64,000 nt of DNA from Lunularia cruciata (Eukaryota > Streptophyta > Marchantiopsida > Lunulariales > Lunulariaceae), in NCBI GenBank assembly GCA_948567375.1, contig OX419759.1, positions 1,031,303-1,095,302 on the forward strand. Direction: 5' to 3'. Below the pieces are notes generated by a model. The model saw only the letters and a program-made list of their open reading frames with translations. It made no database searches and was not told the origin of the DNA. A program made the translations under genes and the position numbers. Positions 21,341 through 33,099 of the stretch are shown piece by piece; the first letter of the stretch is position 1; every line of letters starts with the position of its first letter.

Positions 21341-22111
21341 TCGAGTGTGATTTGTACTTTCTTTTTTCACAAGTACTTTAATTATTAAGTAGTTATATGT
21401 GATTTTGTATTCATAGGATGTATTATCTATTTATATATGAGTGGAACATTTGGTACAAGCAGGAATTTCTGTGATATAGTAGGAATGTTTATGATCCACT
21501 ATCTTCTAGAAGATAAAATATTATGACATGTTATGTTACGTATACTCCATATAAAGAGATCTTTATACGGATAGTGGATATTTTATAGAATTCATAAATC
21601 AAAAAACTATTTGTATATAATCCAAGACAATTAAAACAACAATGATTATGGTTATGGTTATGGATCTCACAAAAACTTTGGAAAGTTTGGAGTAGATTAT
21701 TGCCGTTATCTAGGATGAAGAGCTAAGCAAAAGATAACCAAGGTTTACAAATTTAAGTATATAAGGAGATTTTTTAATCTTTACTTTAATTTTAGTTTTG
21801 GACTTGTATAACTATGGATATAAACTTTTACATTTCCAGAAGATTATACAAAACTTTACGAGATCAAACTATAAAGCTTTATCCATTTTATATTTTACAG
21901 CTTACTTCAGACATATATACTTATTATTTCACAATGCTATACAATTCATCCACAATTAAAGAAACATAATAAATTATACTTATTAGATGTTGGAGTGATT
22001 TGTGTATATTATAATTCACATATTTGCGATATATATTACAGTTACTCGATGTTCTTGGAATTTAATCCAGTCTTGCAATCTTAGTATTTTCTAGGAAACT
22101 TGATTTGATCT

Positions 22112-22140
22112 TCCCGTTCCCGTTCCCGTTCCCGTTCCCG
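22112..22140. repeat. Short CCCGTT hexamer array
   Basis: About four and a half consecutive CCCGTT units, standing out in AT-rich DNA. Confidence 0.85.
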
Positions 22141-22689
22141 ATCTGTGTCATCTAGTATCATTTCATGAATTCATGAATTGGTATACAAAGAATACTCGAC
22201 TTTCTCTAGCCCTTAGCGCAGGAGACTAGTTCAAAAGCTAACGATTACGCAAAATAACGGTGGAAGAAAGGTGAGGAAACAAACACTCCCGGATATGCTT
22301 TACTTTTCAGAATTTCATCTACCTAGTTTAGAGTTCAAAGTCTAGTAATTGGTATTGCCATGGCATTTTCACTGCATCAAAGTCCTTATTCAAGCACGTC
22401 CCAATATTCAGCGCAAACGTTTCCTCCAAGTTCCTGAGGAGCTTTAGACATGTATTAACTTCGAATGCACTTCGCTTTTTCTACACTAAAGTAATTCGCC
22501 GAAGTTCTTCACACTTTGGAGTTACTCAAAAGATGCCCAGTTCTCCTTATACTGCAGGAACTCATACAATCCGCCAATAGACAATAGCTATGTGAGAATC
22601 CAAGCATTAGCACATTTTAAGCAACTTCTGGAAGAATTTCCCGTTGCACAAACTCAAGAGTTTTTACTAATTGCTTTGTCAAGAGTCTA

Positions 22690-22791
22690 AGCATTGGATT
22701 AAAGTTTGAATGGGAAGAATGTCTCGTGGAAATGCTGAATAAAAATTTCAATTTAAGCAGTAGATTAAAGTTTGTATGGGAAGAATGTCTC
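22690..22791. repeat. 66-base tandem duplication
   Basis: 22690-22725 and 22756-22791 both read AGCA.T.GATTAAAGTTTG.ATGGGAAGAATGTCTC, offset by 66 bases. The apparent minus-strand frame over this segment repeats 'RHSSH-NFN' for that reason. Confidence 0.8.
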
Positions 22792-23698
22792 CTCAAATAT
22801 GACTCAGTCTTGAGAGTTCTGAATGAAGAAATGTGGGTCCTGAGTACAGGTAGAACGAAATATGTGACATGAAGTTCATGGGCCAGGGCGTTTCTCCTGG
22901 AAATCCAAAATGCATTTTGAAAGACTAATTGGGTGTTCGATCCTTGGGGCATAACAACAATATCATTTCAAAATATATAAAAAGCTTTGGATACAGGATA
23001 ACATTTTCATGCTAATGACAAACAGTCCACTGTCTCTTAGAACGTTCAATAAAAAACTAAAAATAAAAAAATGATTGTTTTTATAGAAAAAGGAAAATAA
23101 ATTTAACTTCAAATGTCTAAATTACATGTTCTAAATACATACATATTATAATAAAAAATTAAAAATATATTTTATACACATGAGATTTACACTAGACCAT
23201 CAAATAATACGCATAATCTATTACTCTATGCCACCTAGTTTAACATTTTCCCTAGAACTTTATCTCCTTGGGGTGTTCACTAGATTTTTTGATTAATATC
23301 CAAATTTTTATAGTAGTTTCGCATTAAGATTTAATAAATCCGCATTAATTTTAAAAATATATTTTACTTCAAAAACATTAAATAAAAAGAAAATAATTTT
23401 TGAATATACTTCAACAAATAAAAAGAGAGATAGGTATTCTACTCAATTCAGTGAATAACGTATTAAAAGCATAAAAAAAATACATTTACTGAATATTTTG
23501 CATAATTTTAACTCATATCGTTGTATCAAATTTAATTACTAACTACAAATTATCTAATATTGTATAAAAGAAATTTGGTTACTTCCGGGACTATTCATTT
23601 AGACAGGCGGTCTGTACCGAAAATCTACTTTTCAGTGTTGTTGAGATTTTGATTGGGACAAACCTCCACAACTTGTCTACAGACATAAGAAGAAAAAG

Positions 23699-23780
23699 GC
23701 GACCGCGTAGAGAACACGAAGGATGGGAAGATCCCATCAAGCTCTACAAGGGAGAGACGAAAAAGGTAAAATGGGGCTAG
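23699..23780 (-). repeat. Copy of an unclassified dispersed repeat
   Basis: GACCGCGTAGAGAACACGAA plus GGATGGGAAGATCCCATCAAGC and a following GAGAGACGAAAAAGGTAAA tail match 38279-38352, and the reverse complement of 38660-38752. Function and family are unknown. Confidence 0.7.
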
Positions 23781-26700
23781 TCATAAGTCATAAGACAGGT
23801 GGTAATGCATCAGCCCGGTCCCAGTTGCAAATAACCGTATAATGTTGGTGCATCCGAAATTTTATCGCATCGTTAAGTTTACACATACTCGCATGGACCC
23901 GATTTCCTGAATCCAAATGTGTGAACAATGATACGGGAATCAAACCTGGTCCAAATCACTCTATCCTACGCTTGAAACGAGGTCTCAGTGAGCATTCAAG
24001 TAAACATTCACAGTTCATGCTAAAATCCGGAAGACAGGACAACAAGTCAAAGAGAGGAAAAGTGTATACACAGGCTATCGGCCACAAAGGGATGAGCATG
24101 CAAAGTTTGTTCATCAACACCAGAATCTCGAAGGATCCGTAACGAGCGCGATGGTAAAGAGTTGGGACAAAAGAAAGAAGAAGTGTTAAAGTAAAACGTA
24201 CGCATCGCCTCACGGAAAGGTGCTAGAATGGACTGGCGATAGTTTAAATGCTAAATTGGCGTGAGAACCAGGACAAGAATAGATGATGAGCCCCGTTGTT
24301 GGTGGAACGTGTGCTGCTGGCCGGCCTGTCTTAGTTTACCTGATCCACATTATCGTTGTGAATCCCATGCAAATTTGGATATGAGGGCAGCTTTTTCTTT
24401 GAGGAGAGGGTCCAGTATGCCAGAAAGCCCCACCCGTCAATAGATATTCGTTGGGTGTCTGACCAGAATGCACATATAGGGCAATAACTGTCATTCTTTC
24501 AGTTTGCAAAGTTCCGAAGTAGGTTCCTTTCACCAAGACTCATGTGGACCGTATCCATTCGAAACAATAAAGTACATTATCTTTTTGATGCACGAGATTG
24601 AAGGTCAGGGTTGTCGAGGAGGCACTTAGGGTCAGAATTGCAGGTCATCATATCCGGTTTCAGACTGTTGTGAAGTAACTGATAGAACTTGAAGAGGTTC
24701 CTCAATTGTGGCGAGGACACATTACTCCCTGAGAGAACTTTGGTCATGACCTGAAGACCTACCTAGTTCTAGACTATGTTACATATATTCCGGTCGTTGT
24801 TTTCAGATCATGAGATCATACAGTTCTCCTTTAGCTGAAAGAAAGCTTTTAGCTCTTCTTCTCCGAAAAGCAATAGATGAAAGCTGGAACAGTGAAGAGC
24901 GTAACAAATTTGCACGGGAGACGCCTATAAGTGCTTGACAACACACATTTGCTCGCAGCAGCATATCTCTTTTCGTGGGAGTGAATCCGCTTCATGCGAC
25001 GAGAGGTCGTTCAAGGAGAGACATGTGTCCCTTGAGGAGAAGTATATTTGTACTGGAATATGTTTCTATCGTGCTCGTACTGGCGTCATTACTCGTAAAG
25101 TCCTCATCCACTTTTCTTGGTAGTTGTTAGTCCACTCGAAGGGAGAGGCGCCTTCCAACATTCCTCATGTTTTACGCCGTTTTTCTTATGGATTACAGTA
25201 TATGCCCAATCCGGTTGACTGGTGCTGGCATGGCACTGGAGCGGAGCTGTATGTGGTGGAGGGTAGCCAGAATTGGCCCAGCGTGTCTTCTGCTGTTGTC
25301 CATGACCTTCTCTCAAGCCCAAAGGCTGAGACCTTATCCACAATTCGACTGCCCGCCCTGGTGTGTTTATTGGACACTACTGTTCTCTGTAGGTACTGTA
25401 TACAGTTCGTTTAGGTATAAGTATGTTCCATACTTTTGTATTCGTCCGGGTGTTGGACCTTGATCACCGATCGGTATAAGCCTCACACATTGATCGCCGC
25501 TGCGCAAAACATCATGGGAGTGAGTGAGCCGATATGGAACCTCTCATATCAAGCACTTCTTCGTACCGTAGAAATTGACCTGCTTATTCAAGCAGAATCA
25601 CCGGTCGTGGCAGCAAAACTTATAGTTCAAGATCCAGGTAGTGGCGATTAGAACGAGAACAGATAAGGAGCCCAACAAAGTAGTCCGTACCTACTTCTCG
25701 CGGTCGCCCTCTCTCTACCCCCGAGTCGCCCTGAGTCGAAAATGGCAACCAAGCATACCTACTTCTCTTAAGTCGCCCATTTTCTATTCATGGTACATTT
25801 GGTGCCAAGATGCTGCCAGCGAGCTGTAGAACAAACAAGGTTTGTCTCGACCTTTTGGAAGTGCTCACTACGGTAGTGCCTACGGATTCCCAGAATTATC
25901 TTAATGTTCAAACCTGACAATTTAGGAACGCGCAGAATCACACAAACGCAGACCAGATCCTGACCCTTATCAGAGACGGCCCAGCTTTCCCCATGGTCTC
26001 AAACCAGAAACTGTTTCATCTCCAGCTGGTGGTCAGGAAACCATGAGAACTCATTATGAATGCTCGAACTCGAGAAAGTATTCTGGGAAGCCGAACCTTT
26101 GCAGCAATCTGGCCAAGACCTAAAGAAGACCAGCATGGTTGGCTTTTCCATTCCAAGGTGAATGTCGTCCACACTTAGGGAATCATCTACATTCCTATTC
26201 TCAATTGGTGTCTTGGATATTGCAGCCCCACATCGTAGACACTTGGAGACATCCGACAGATTTGCAACGGTTAACCATACAGGCTCACTGACAATTGTCA
26301 GCGAGCTATAAAGGAGAAATTGTGCAGAGAAATTCATCCGAGCCTTTCCCGCTTTGTTCCTGACGCATGTTTCTCACGAATGGATCACGAATTCTAGTGC
26401 AAGTGAGCATGTGAGGGAAACTCAAAAATCTTTCATTCTTCTCCTGACTTGTGGCAGACTTCAGTAAAAGCCTAAGGTAAGAGGGGAGATAAACGAGCTG
26501 CATCTCGTCACTTTCGGTGCTAATGACAGCATCTTTGGTACTTCCGTACAGGTAATGTCTGCTTCTTTTGCACTACTTTACACACTCGTAACAATGAGGC
26601 ATAATCATTCTAAGTTTTTGTTTGTATCGTGTTCAACGTAAGCGGGTTTTCCACAATTATCTCCTTAAAGTCAAGCAGATAGAGCTCCTCATCTGCCCAC

Positions 26701-27934
26701 GCACCCAGTCCCTCATCGTGTCGTCAGATAAAAGCTCCTCACGCAATTCCAGACACTCGAGACGTCTACGCCTGAAGAGTTTATATCTCCACGACCTTGT
26801 AACATCCCGGACCAAGTTCCACGTTTTGTCTCACGAGGTCGTCGCGGGCGGCGGGCAGACCTGCACGGAGCAGGAAGCCACGTGTCGGTTTACTAAAGTG
26901 GGTTTCGCGGGTCCCCAATATAGAGTCGTAACTTATACGAAATGGTTCACATACTGGACTTGACGAAGCCCTTCCCTGCCTTCTCTCAAAGCTCAAGGCC
27001 CCGCCTGTTCTTTATCCAATTGATCGGGTGACTTGGCCGCCACGCCGCTTCCGACTCCATGCGAGAACATCCAATAACGATATCATCCTATGAACTTTTT
27101 AAGCAGTCAGCATACTTACCTTTGGAGCTGCATGCTCACTCAATCGAGAGGATGTCTCTGCACTGATTAATCCAAGCAATGAAACCTTCCCTAGACGCCT
27201 CAAAAATTAAAATACGACTGTTCTAAGACAACTCCTTCGCCAATCAATCATTAAGGCCACAGACTACGAGCTTATCAACATCTGAATAAATTTTGTAGAT
27301 CGTTGTCGAGACTACAGGTTTGCCGTTCTCACGGAGTCCTCCTAGCTTGGACGAACTATAGTGCAGGCTTGTGTGAAAAGATCTCGTAGGGATGGATTTC
27401 GTGGATCCTCCCAAGAGATTATCTTGTCGTACTCATAGACTGAGCAGCTGAGATGCATGAGCGCCACGTATAAATATACGTATTGAGTGAATTTTTAGCA
27501 AATAAAGTACATGCAATCTTTTGCAGCAGTCGAAAGGAGATACACAACAACGAACTTTTCATGCCTAGCATGTTGTCATTTCAGCCGGGGACTTTCATAG
27601 AAACTTCCTTCCATTCACAGCTTGAGAAGCGTCGTGAATCATTTGTAAAGATTACAAGATACCGTGGTCTCTTAAGAGCGGGACTCCTGAATCCATTTGA
27701 TGTTGAAGTTTTAGAAAATGTAGAAGATGCGACAGTCTCAATAAGCTCTGTAACCAGAAAACGTAACAGGCGGTAGAGCTAATAATAATATCTTTAAGAT
27801 CCTGATTGGAAGTGGCTTATGAACAGGACCTTTACACTATGGTAGAAATAGTAGAAGAGTGCATAAAGAAAAAAGAGAAAAAGTCAAGGTTAGGTCCGAC
27901 TTTGAGTACGCAGAAAGCCTAGTTGGTATAATAG

Positions 27935-28285
27935 GCTAACGTGGGTCCAACTAACTACTATTAAGGTCTAGTCGTCCTTGTGATTATCAAGGATTCAATA
28001 TACTTTTGTTCCGTAACAGACCGCCTTGCAGCATAGAGAGAACAGAATAAATCTTTCTCTATCTGTACCATAGTGGGTCCATAATAGTTCAAATTTTAAA
28101 GTGGAACGTGGAAGAAATATATGAGCCTTTTTTTGCCCTTTTAGCTTCCTTTCTCTATTTGTCCCGTAGTGGGTCCAACATAGTTCAAATTATACCGGAC
28201 CATGGAAAATACTTGAGGCCACAATCTTTTCTTTAGCTTACTTTGCACTGAAGACGAAGACATCGGCCTTGTGGGTCCAACTTTG
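27935..28285. repeat. Diverged quasi-tandem repeats around GTGGGTCCA
   Basis: GTGGGTCCA recurs at 27941, 28073, 28169 and 28271. The middle two units share about 85 bases (TCTCTAT.TGT.CC.TAGTGGGTCCA followed by AGTTCAAATT.TA). Spacing is 96-132 bases. Confidence 0.55.
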
Positions 28286-28427
28286 TCAACGTTGATTTAA
28301 TAATTACAGAAAAGCGAAAACTAGGAGTAGTGTAGGAATCCAGATATTGAAAAGAACCACTCACCAAGATATATTTGATAAGATTGCAACTCGGATGATT
28401 AGTGGTAATGTGGTCATCTTGGGAAGC

Positions 28428-28447
28428 ACACACACAAACACACACAC

Positions 28448-28512
<65 letters not shown>
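28428..28512. repeat. (AC)n-(AG)n compound microsatellite
   Basis: CACACACA passes into more than 60 bases of GA alternation. Both-strand open frames across it (poly-SL, poly-RE) are artefacts of the repeat. Confidence 0.95.
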
Positions 28513-28514
<2 letters not shown>

Positions 28515-30471
28515 CAGCCAACGTCCAGTGCTATGAGACCTAAAAGTGATAGCCACTGGGCATGCAAAACTTAGAAAGGCGATCATGAAATAGTTGTCAG
28601 CCATAATATCTCTTCATTCACGATAGAAACCAAAACTGGGAGGTGTATCACGTGAGTTATGAAGGGACTACGTATACTAAAAGAAAGTAAAGGTATAAAC
28701 TTTATACTGTTTGAACTAACAACACATTTTTCTTTCCAGTAATGTATTCTGCAGTCTTTGTTTACATGAAGGGTAGCCAGTGTAATTTGATATTGGTAGC
28801 TACAATGTCATTTACTGTACGAATACAAAATGCATCATACAGTTTATTTTTTCTGTATTGTATATGTAGCTACGAGTATCACACTTCACAGGTTAATGCG
28901 CAAACACCTATGGAATGGCAACAAATCTGTCCAACCCACCAAATGGCAAGGCTCAATTTACCTGTCCCTATATTCGGTAAGGTTTACTTAGAAAATTTCC
29001 GAGCTTTCCTTAGCTACATAGATCCATAAAACACATTACAGTTCAACGATTATTTCATTTGCGCATTCATCAGAAAGAATTGATTACTGATCCTAATATA
29101 CAAGTACATTCTGGTCTTCAAACTACTACCAGAATTTGACAAGTGAAAAGACAATAGTTCAAATATTCAACCCCTCTAACTCTCCAGCCTAGCATCAAGA
29201 CACATCGTGCAAACTTCCCATCCCTCTCAGATTTCACTTCATACCATCATACCCGGCTAGGAAGAGAAGGAGGTCGGCGGGTGCTTGGCAGACTCCGGGG
29301 TAGCATGAGCAGGACCGTGGACAGAAGTCAGGCTTTACACTTCACTTTTCTTCGTTCATACCGTACTTCTAGAAAGGTGCATTATCATGCTCGAGTCTCC
29401 ATAAGCACTTAGAAACTGTAATATGTCCTACATGCCAATCTTTCAATCAGTTCGCTGTGACATTCCACATTTCCACATGCCCAAAACCAACGTCCGAATG
29501 AAGTAACCTCTTAATTTGTGGAGGTTTCAAGTTTCTTCTAATCTTGCTTGGTTAGGAAATGGAGCTAGAACTAACAGAAAGCTTGTTCATTCACTTATAT
29601 TATGCAGCAAATGTCTCGATGAGCTTAGACTTTCGAATGTGCTTCTACGTGGTCTGCATGCACCCATATAAGTAATCTGACTTAAATTCAACTCACACGT
29701 ACAAATATTAATGAGCTCTCTGGAACCTATCTAAGGACTTCCCAAATACTTTTTCTCGCATACGAGCCAATTTGATGACAGTCTTTTCTTTATTTGCAAC
29801 TGGTCGTGATTGTTTAATTTCCGGGGTGACTATCACATCATACTAGAATCGTTAGCCTATACAATTTGGCCTCTTGGCCCTTGACAGGTAAGAACTTTTC
29901 TTGAGTCGTATAAGTAAAGGAAGTCTGCTGGAGCCCAAAAGACCTAGCTGAAAAGGGTGAGGGAATGGTGCAGACAATATTACGGCAATTGTATTATTTA
30001 TTAAATATGCATGCAGTGTAGGAGTCCTAACAAGCACTGAGATTGGCTACTCCGACTCCAGTATCTGACCATCTAGAATGTGATGGGGAAGCAATGCGTC
30101 CTGGATTCAGGTAATGCTGTAGAGTATTTTATTTGACAACGTCTCCAACAACACAGTACTAATGGACATCTCCAAACTCTTTTAGAACTCTCTTCTTGTA
30201 ACATTGAGCTGCCTAGCAGGCGATTCCGGCCAAGATAATACTAGTGTGTTTCTTCCAACCTCTAATTGTAACGTCGAGTTCCCTGGGAGACGATTCCGGA
30301 CAAAATTGGATCAATAATAAATAGTGTGTCAAGACCTTGGAGAACGAAAGAGACAGGACATCATGCCAAGCAAGATGGCGCACATGCTTGAGTTCTACAA
30401 TTTGGGATGCGATAGGCTGAATGAATATGCACTGTAGTTATGACTGAAATCAGGAAAACGGATATGGATGG

Positions 30472-30870
30472 ATGGGTAGATGGATATTGATGCATGGCCC
30501 TACCTGGCTTGCACTGTTAAATAATTCGAAGGAACATACATGTAGTCAACAGAAGGAGTGTTTCTTCGAAACGGACTGCGCCAGCTACTACAGATGCATC
30601 GCAATATATCCAGAATCTTCCTGTGCCCTCGTTTGTCACTGTAATGAGATAGCGCAAGCCAAAAGTTCGTTGTCGAAATCAGATCTACAGTGTGGCGAAC
30701 CTCCAGCTCGGACAGGCCTTACTTTTCAACACGCGGCACGATGTCCGGGAAGCGCGTGCGCAGGCGACCTTGCGGCTAGGTTTGCTAAACTAGAGGCCGC
30801 CGAGACTAAGTCGTGTTCATTTAGCTGTTCCCGCTACTTTCTGCGCAGACATTTTAGTTGTGGCCGTTAA
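30472..30870 (+). CDS. Unrecognised cysteine-rich open frame, doubtful gene
   Basis: 132 codons from an ATG to TAA. Thirteen cysteines (about 10 percent) are spread through the sequence, including CALVCHC and CPGSAC. There is no obvious signal peptide or membrane segment and no domain I recognise. The 3' half coincides with a local rise in G+C. It lies 0.75 kb upstream of the bZIP gene on the same strand. It could be chance, a relic, or a small orphan gene. Confidence 0.15.
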   Translation: MGRWILMHGPTWLALLNNSKEHTCSQQKECFFETDCASYYRCIAIYPESSCALVCHCNEIAQAKSSLSKSDLQCGEPPARTGLTFQHAARCPGSACAGDLAARFAKLEAAETKSCSFSCSRYFLRRHFSCGR

Positions 30871-31078
30871 GATGGGAATCGCACGGTGCGTGCCAAGGGA
30901 GTTTAGTGGTACACTGTTCGAGTGGAGCTGCCTGACAACACGGTGAATCAAATTGGCCCTGCGTTAGACTAGCTGGTGTCAGATTTTATCCGGTTCTATA
31001 TCCACCCAGTAACCCGGGCTTCCTCGTGCGAATACGGGCAGTTCGACCTTCAGCTGCTAAACCAAAAGCATCCACTGC

Positions 31079-31092
31079 TCGATAAATACACT
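31079..31092 (+). promoter_or_regulatory. Possible TATA-like box of the bZIP gene
   Basis: GATAAATACA lies about 545 bases before the start codon. It is the nearest reasonable TATA-like sequence on this strand, but there is no independent support. Confidence 0.2.
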
Positions 31093-31372
31093 TACGTCCC
31101 GCGGGTCTACTTTCACTTTCTTGTGTCGTGTTGAGCTAGCTATCTTCGTGTGCTGAGCCTTGATTGAGATCTTCGAGCCAAGAAGCAGCTTGTTAACTTA
31201 CTGCAGTCGAGCGTACTCCCAATCGAGACGCTTCTGTAACATCTCATTATTTTCTCCGCCTTCCTTCTTCCCCCCTCCAACGTTTCGTTCGTCTAACTTC
31301 TGCGCAGAGGGTAACAGCGACAACTATACAAGTAACTTGTTTGGAGGTCTAGTCTGATTTCCTTATCGGTTT

Positions 31373-31555
31373 ATGACAGAGAAAAGAGAGAGACAGAGGG
31401 TGGAAGACTGTCCGACTTGGTGATTGAAGTTGTTGGGAGAAAGTCCAGTAGGAGGTGGGAAGATAACGAGAGAGGGGACCTCGGTTGTAAAGAAGGACGG
31501 AGAGGAAGAGGGATCTTGATGAGGAAAGTAGAATGATGTGATGGTGGCAGCTTGA
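31373..31555 (+). promoter_or_regulatory. Short upstream reading frames in the presumed bZIP leader
   Basis: Four ATG-initiated frames end before the main start: 31373-31423 (16 codons), 31519-31536 (5 codons), 31533-31541 (2 codons) and 31541-31555 (4 codons). Angiosperm group S1 bZIP genes carry a longer sucrose-responsive peptide frame in the leader. None of these four resembles a long conserved peptide, so any effect on translation is inferred only from position. Confidence 0.35.
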
Positions 31556-31625
31556 AACATTTGTTGCAGGAGTTGAACAATACGTAGTCGGACTCTGGAG
31601 GCTTGAGGTTTTTCAAGTATCGCGC

Positions 31626-33094
31626 ATGGTGGAGAGTTTGGCGTCGCTGAGGGAGACAGAGAAACTAAAGGACGAAAAGATAGCGAGAATGGGGGCCATG
31701 GAACAAACCTCAGCGGAAGGAGATGAGACGGATGGAAATAGCAAGAAAGCCGAGGCTATGATGTCGAATACCATGCGTCGTGCTACCTCTGTAGATGACC
31801 TCTTTGCGCCCTTATGGCAACTAAACGTTCAGTCTTCGGGGACTCCTCGGGCTGCCGATCTGTCGGCTCAAAATCCGAGTGCATCGACAACGGTCGCTGC
31901 TACGTCGTCTGCCAAAGCACACGGAGCTCCTCTTCCAGCCGCGGCACACGCTTCAAGAATTGTGGAAGGCGGAGCATCTTCTTCTGTTGCTTCTGGTGCT
32001 ACCGGGAACGCCGAGAGCAAAGATAACGGGCTTGCAGGGCCAGGGTCTTCCCCTCCGCATAGCCGCTCTTCAGCTGGCAGTACTGTTGTTAAGGGTAGGT
32101 CTGTCGTTTCATTCTTCTTCAGTGTTAGGAAGTCAGTGTTCAGTTTCAGGAAGTCCCTACTTTCGTTTGAGGTGTAAGGACTCTATTGGCGTTTGTAGCT
32201 GTGGGATTGCAACGATCTGTCAACGTCCACGTCTTAAGAAGCTAATTGTCGAAGTAAGCTTCGGTTCAACAACTAGACGAACATAGCTTCCTATCCCGGA
32301 GAAAGGACTGAAGTCGTTTGTTGGAGTGTTTGTTCTCGCTTTGTGGTTTCGCATGTACCATGTCTATGCCTCATACTTAAGATTTGAAATGATCACATCC
32401 TGCAGGTAGGGATTTGCAGAAACCGGCAGCAGAATCGAAGGTGCAGCAATCTCGAAAGAGCTTTGCTGAGGGCTTGAAGCGGACGGGAAAGGAAAGGCCA
32501 TTGGAGGGAAGTTCGTCGTCGTACTCTTCGGAACCAGACGTTGCGGATGTGAAACCTTCCCTTATTGCGTCGGAACCGGAGCTGTATCCCTTCACAGCTC
32601 GAAACGAACGGAAGACCACGACTGGGTTATCTGGGAAGACAGGTTCAGCTGAAACTGCCGACCGCCTCCCTGCGTCTAATTCTACCTCTGACGATGATCA
32701 GCTAGCGGGTGGGGTGGATGAGAGGAAGCAAAAACGGATGCTATCAAACAGGGAGTCCGCCCGAAGGTCCCGTCTGAGAAAGCAGCAGCATCTGGATGAA
32801 CTAAGAGCCCAAGTAGCACATTTACGAGCGGAAAATAATCACATGATGACAAAGTACAGCATAGCCTCACAACGCTATGTAACTTTAACTGACGAGAACC
32901 AAAGACTTAGATCACATGCAATGGATCTCACCAGACATCTGCAGCGTCTACATCATACCGCTTCTCAACAGCCTGGTGGAATGCGCGCACTGGGTCTGCA
33001 GACGGGCCATTTGGATCCTCTCCCGTTTGGTACCATGCCTACTGGACATCACTCTCCTTACTCGCAACCAATGGTCCCTGATATGATGCATTAA
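31626..33094 (+). CDS. bZIP transcription factor, plant group S1-like (two exons)
   Basis: Exon 1 is 31626-32094 and exon 2 is 32406-33094; donor GTAGGT and acceptor TGCAG join in frame (phase 1) to give 385 residues. The other nearby AG (32418-32419) would break the frame. Residues about 261-340 are the bZIP domain: basic region ERKQKRMLSNRESARRSRLR with the invariant N-x7-R, then a leucine zipper starting at HLDELRAQVAHL. This basic region and zipper are closest to plant group S1 factors, which bind ACGT-core promoters as heterodimers with group C partners. Angiosperm S1 proteins are about 150 residues, so the Ser/Ala-rich N-terminal 260 residues and an intron are unusual. 31626 is the first in-frame ATG after a stop at 31539. 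Group assignment is likely but not certain; group C is the alternative. Confidence 0.85.
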
Positions 33095-33099
33095 ATTGT

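Larger units (their letters stand above)
21340..23630. other. AT-rich intergenic DNA with small repeats
   Basis: No gene is seen. It contains a 4-5 unit CCCGTT repeat (22112-22140), a GGTTAT triplet repeat (about 21646-21662) and a 66-base tandem duplication (22690-22791). Confidence 0.5.
23790..30440. other. Intergenic region; no supported gene
   Basis: Many open frames of 60-110 codons occur on both strands, but none shows a motif, conserved composition or splice context that I can support. One at 27483-27776 (about 97 codons, no ATG start) looks more protein-like than most but is unrecognised. Diverged short repeats occupy 27.9-28.3 kb. Confidence 0.5.

Noticed and set aside
22905-22950. 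GTTCGATCC-like word suggesting a tRNA T-arm
   Set aside because: No matching D-arm, anticodon arm or acceptor stem at the right spacing.
25124-25463. Three overlapping frames of 60-98 codons on both strands
   Set aside because: They overlap each other in different frames with no preferred reading and no family resemblance.
27483-27776. 97-codon frame with a fairly protein-like, basic C-terminal composition
   Set aside because: It has no ATG at its start, no recognised motif and no supporting context; kept only as part of the intergenic description.
28233-28604. Open frames on both strands with long poly-Ser/Leu or poly-Arg/Glu runs
   Set aside because: They are direct translations of the (GA)n/(CT)n microsatellite at 28428-28512.
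29271-29320. GC-rich patch resembling part of a tRNA
   Set aside because: I could not form a cloverleaf with matching acceptor and T arms.
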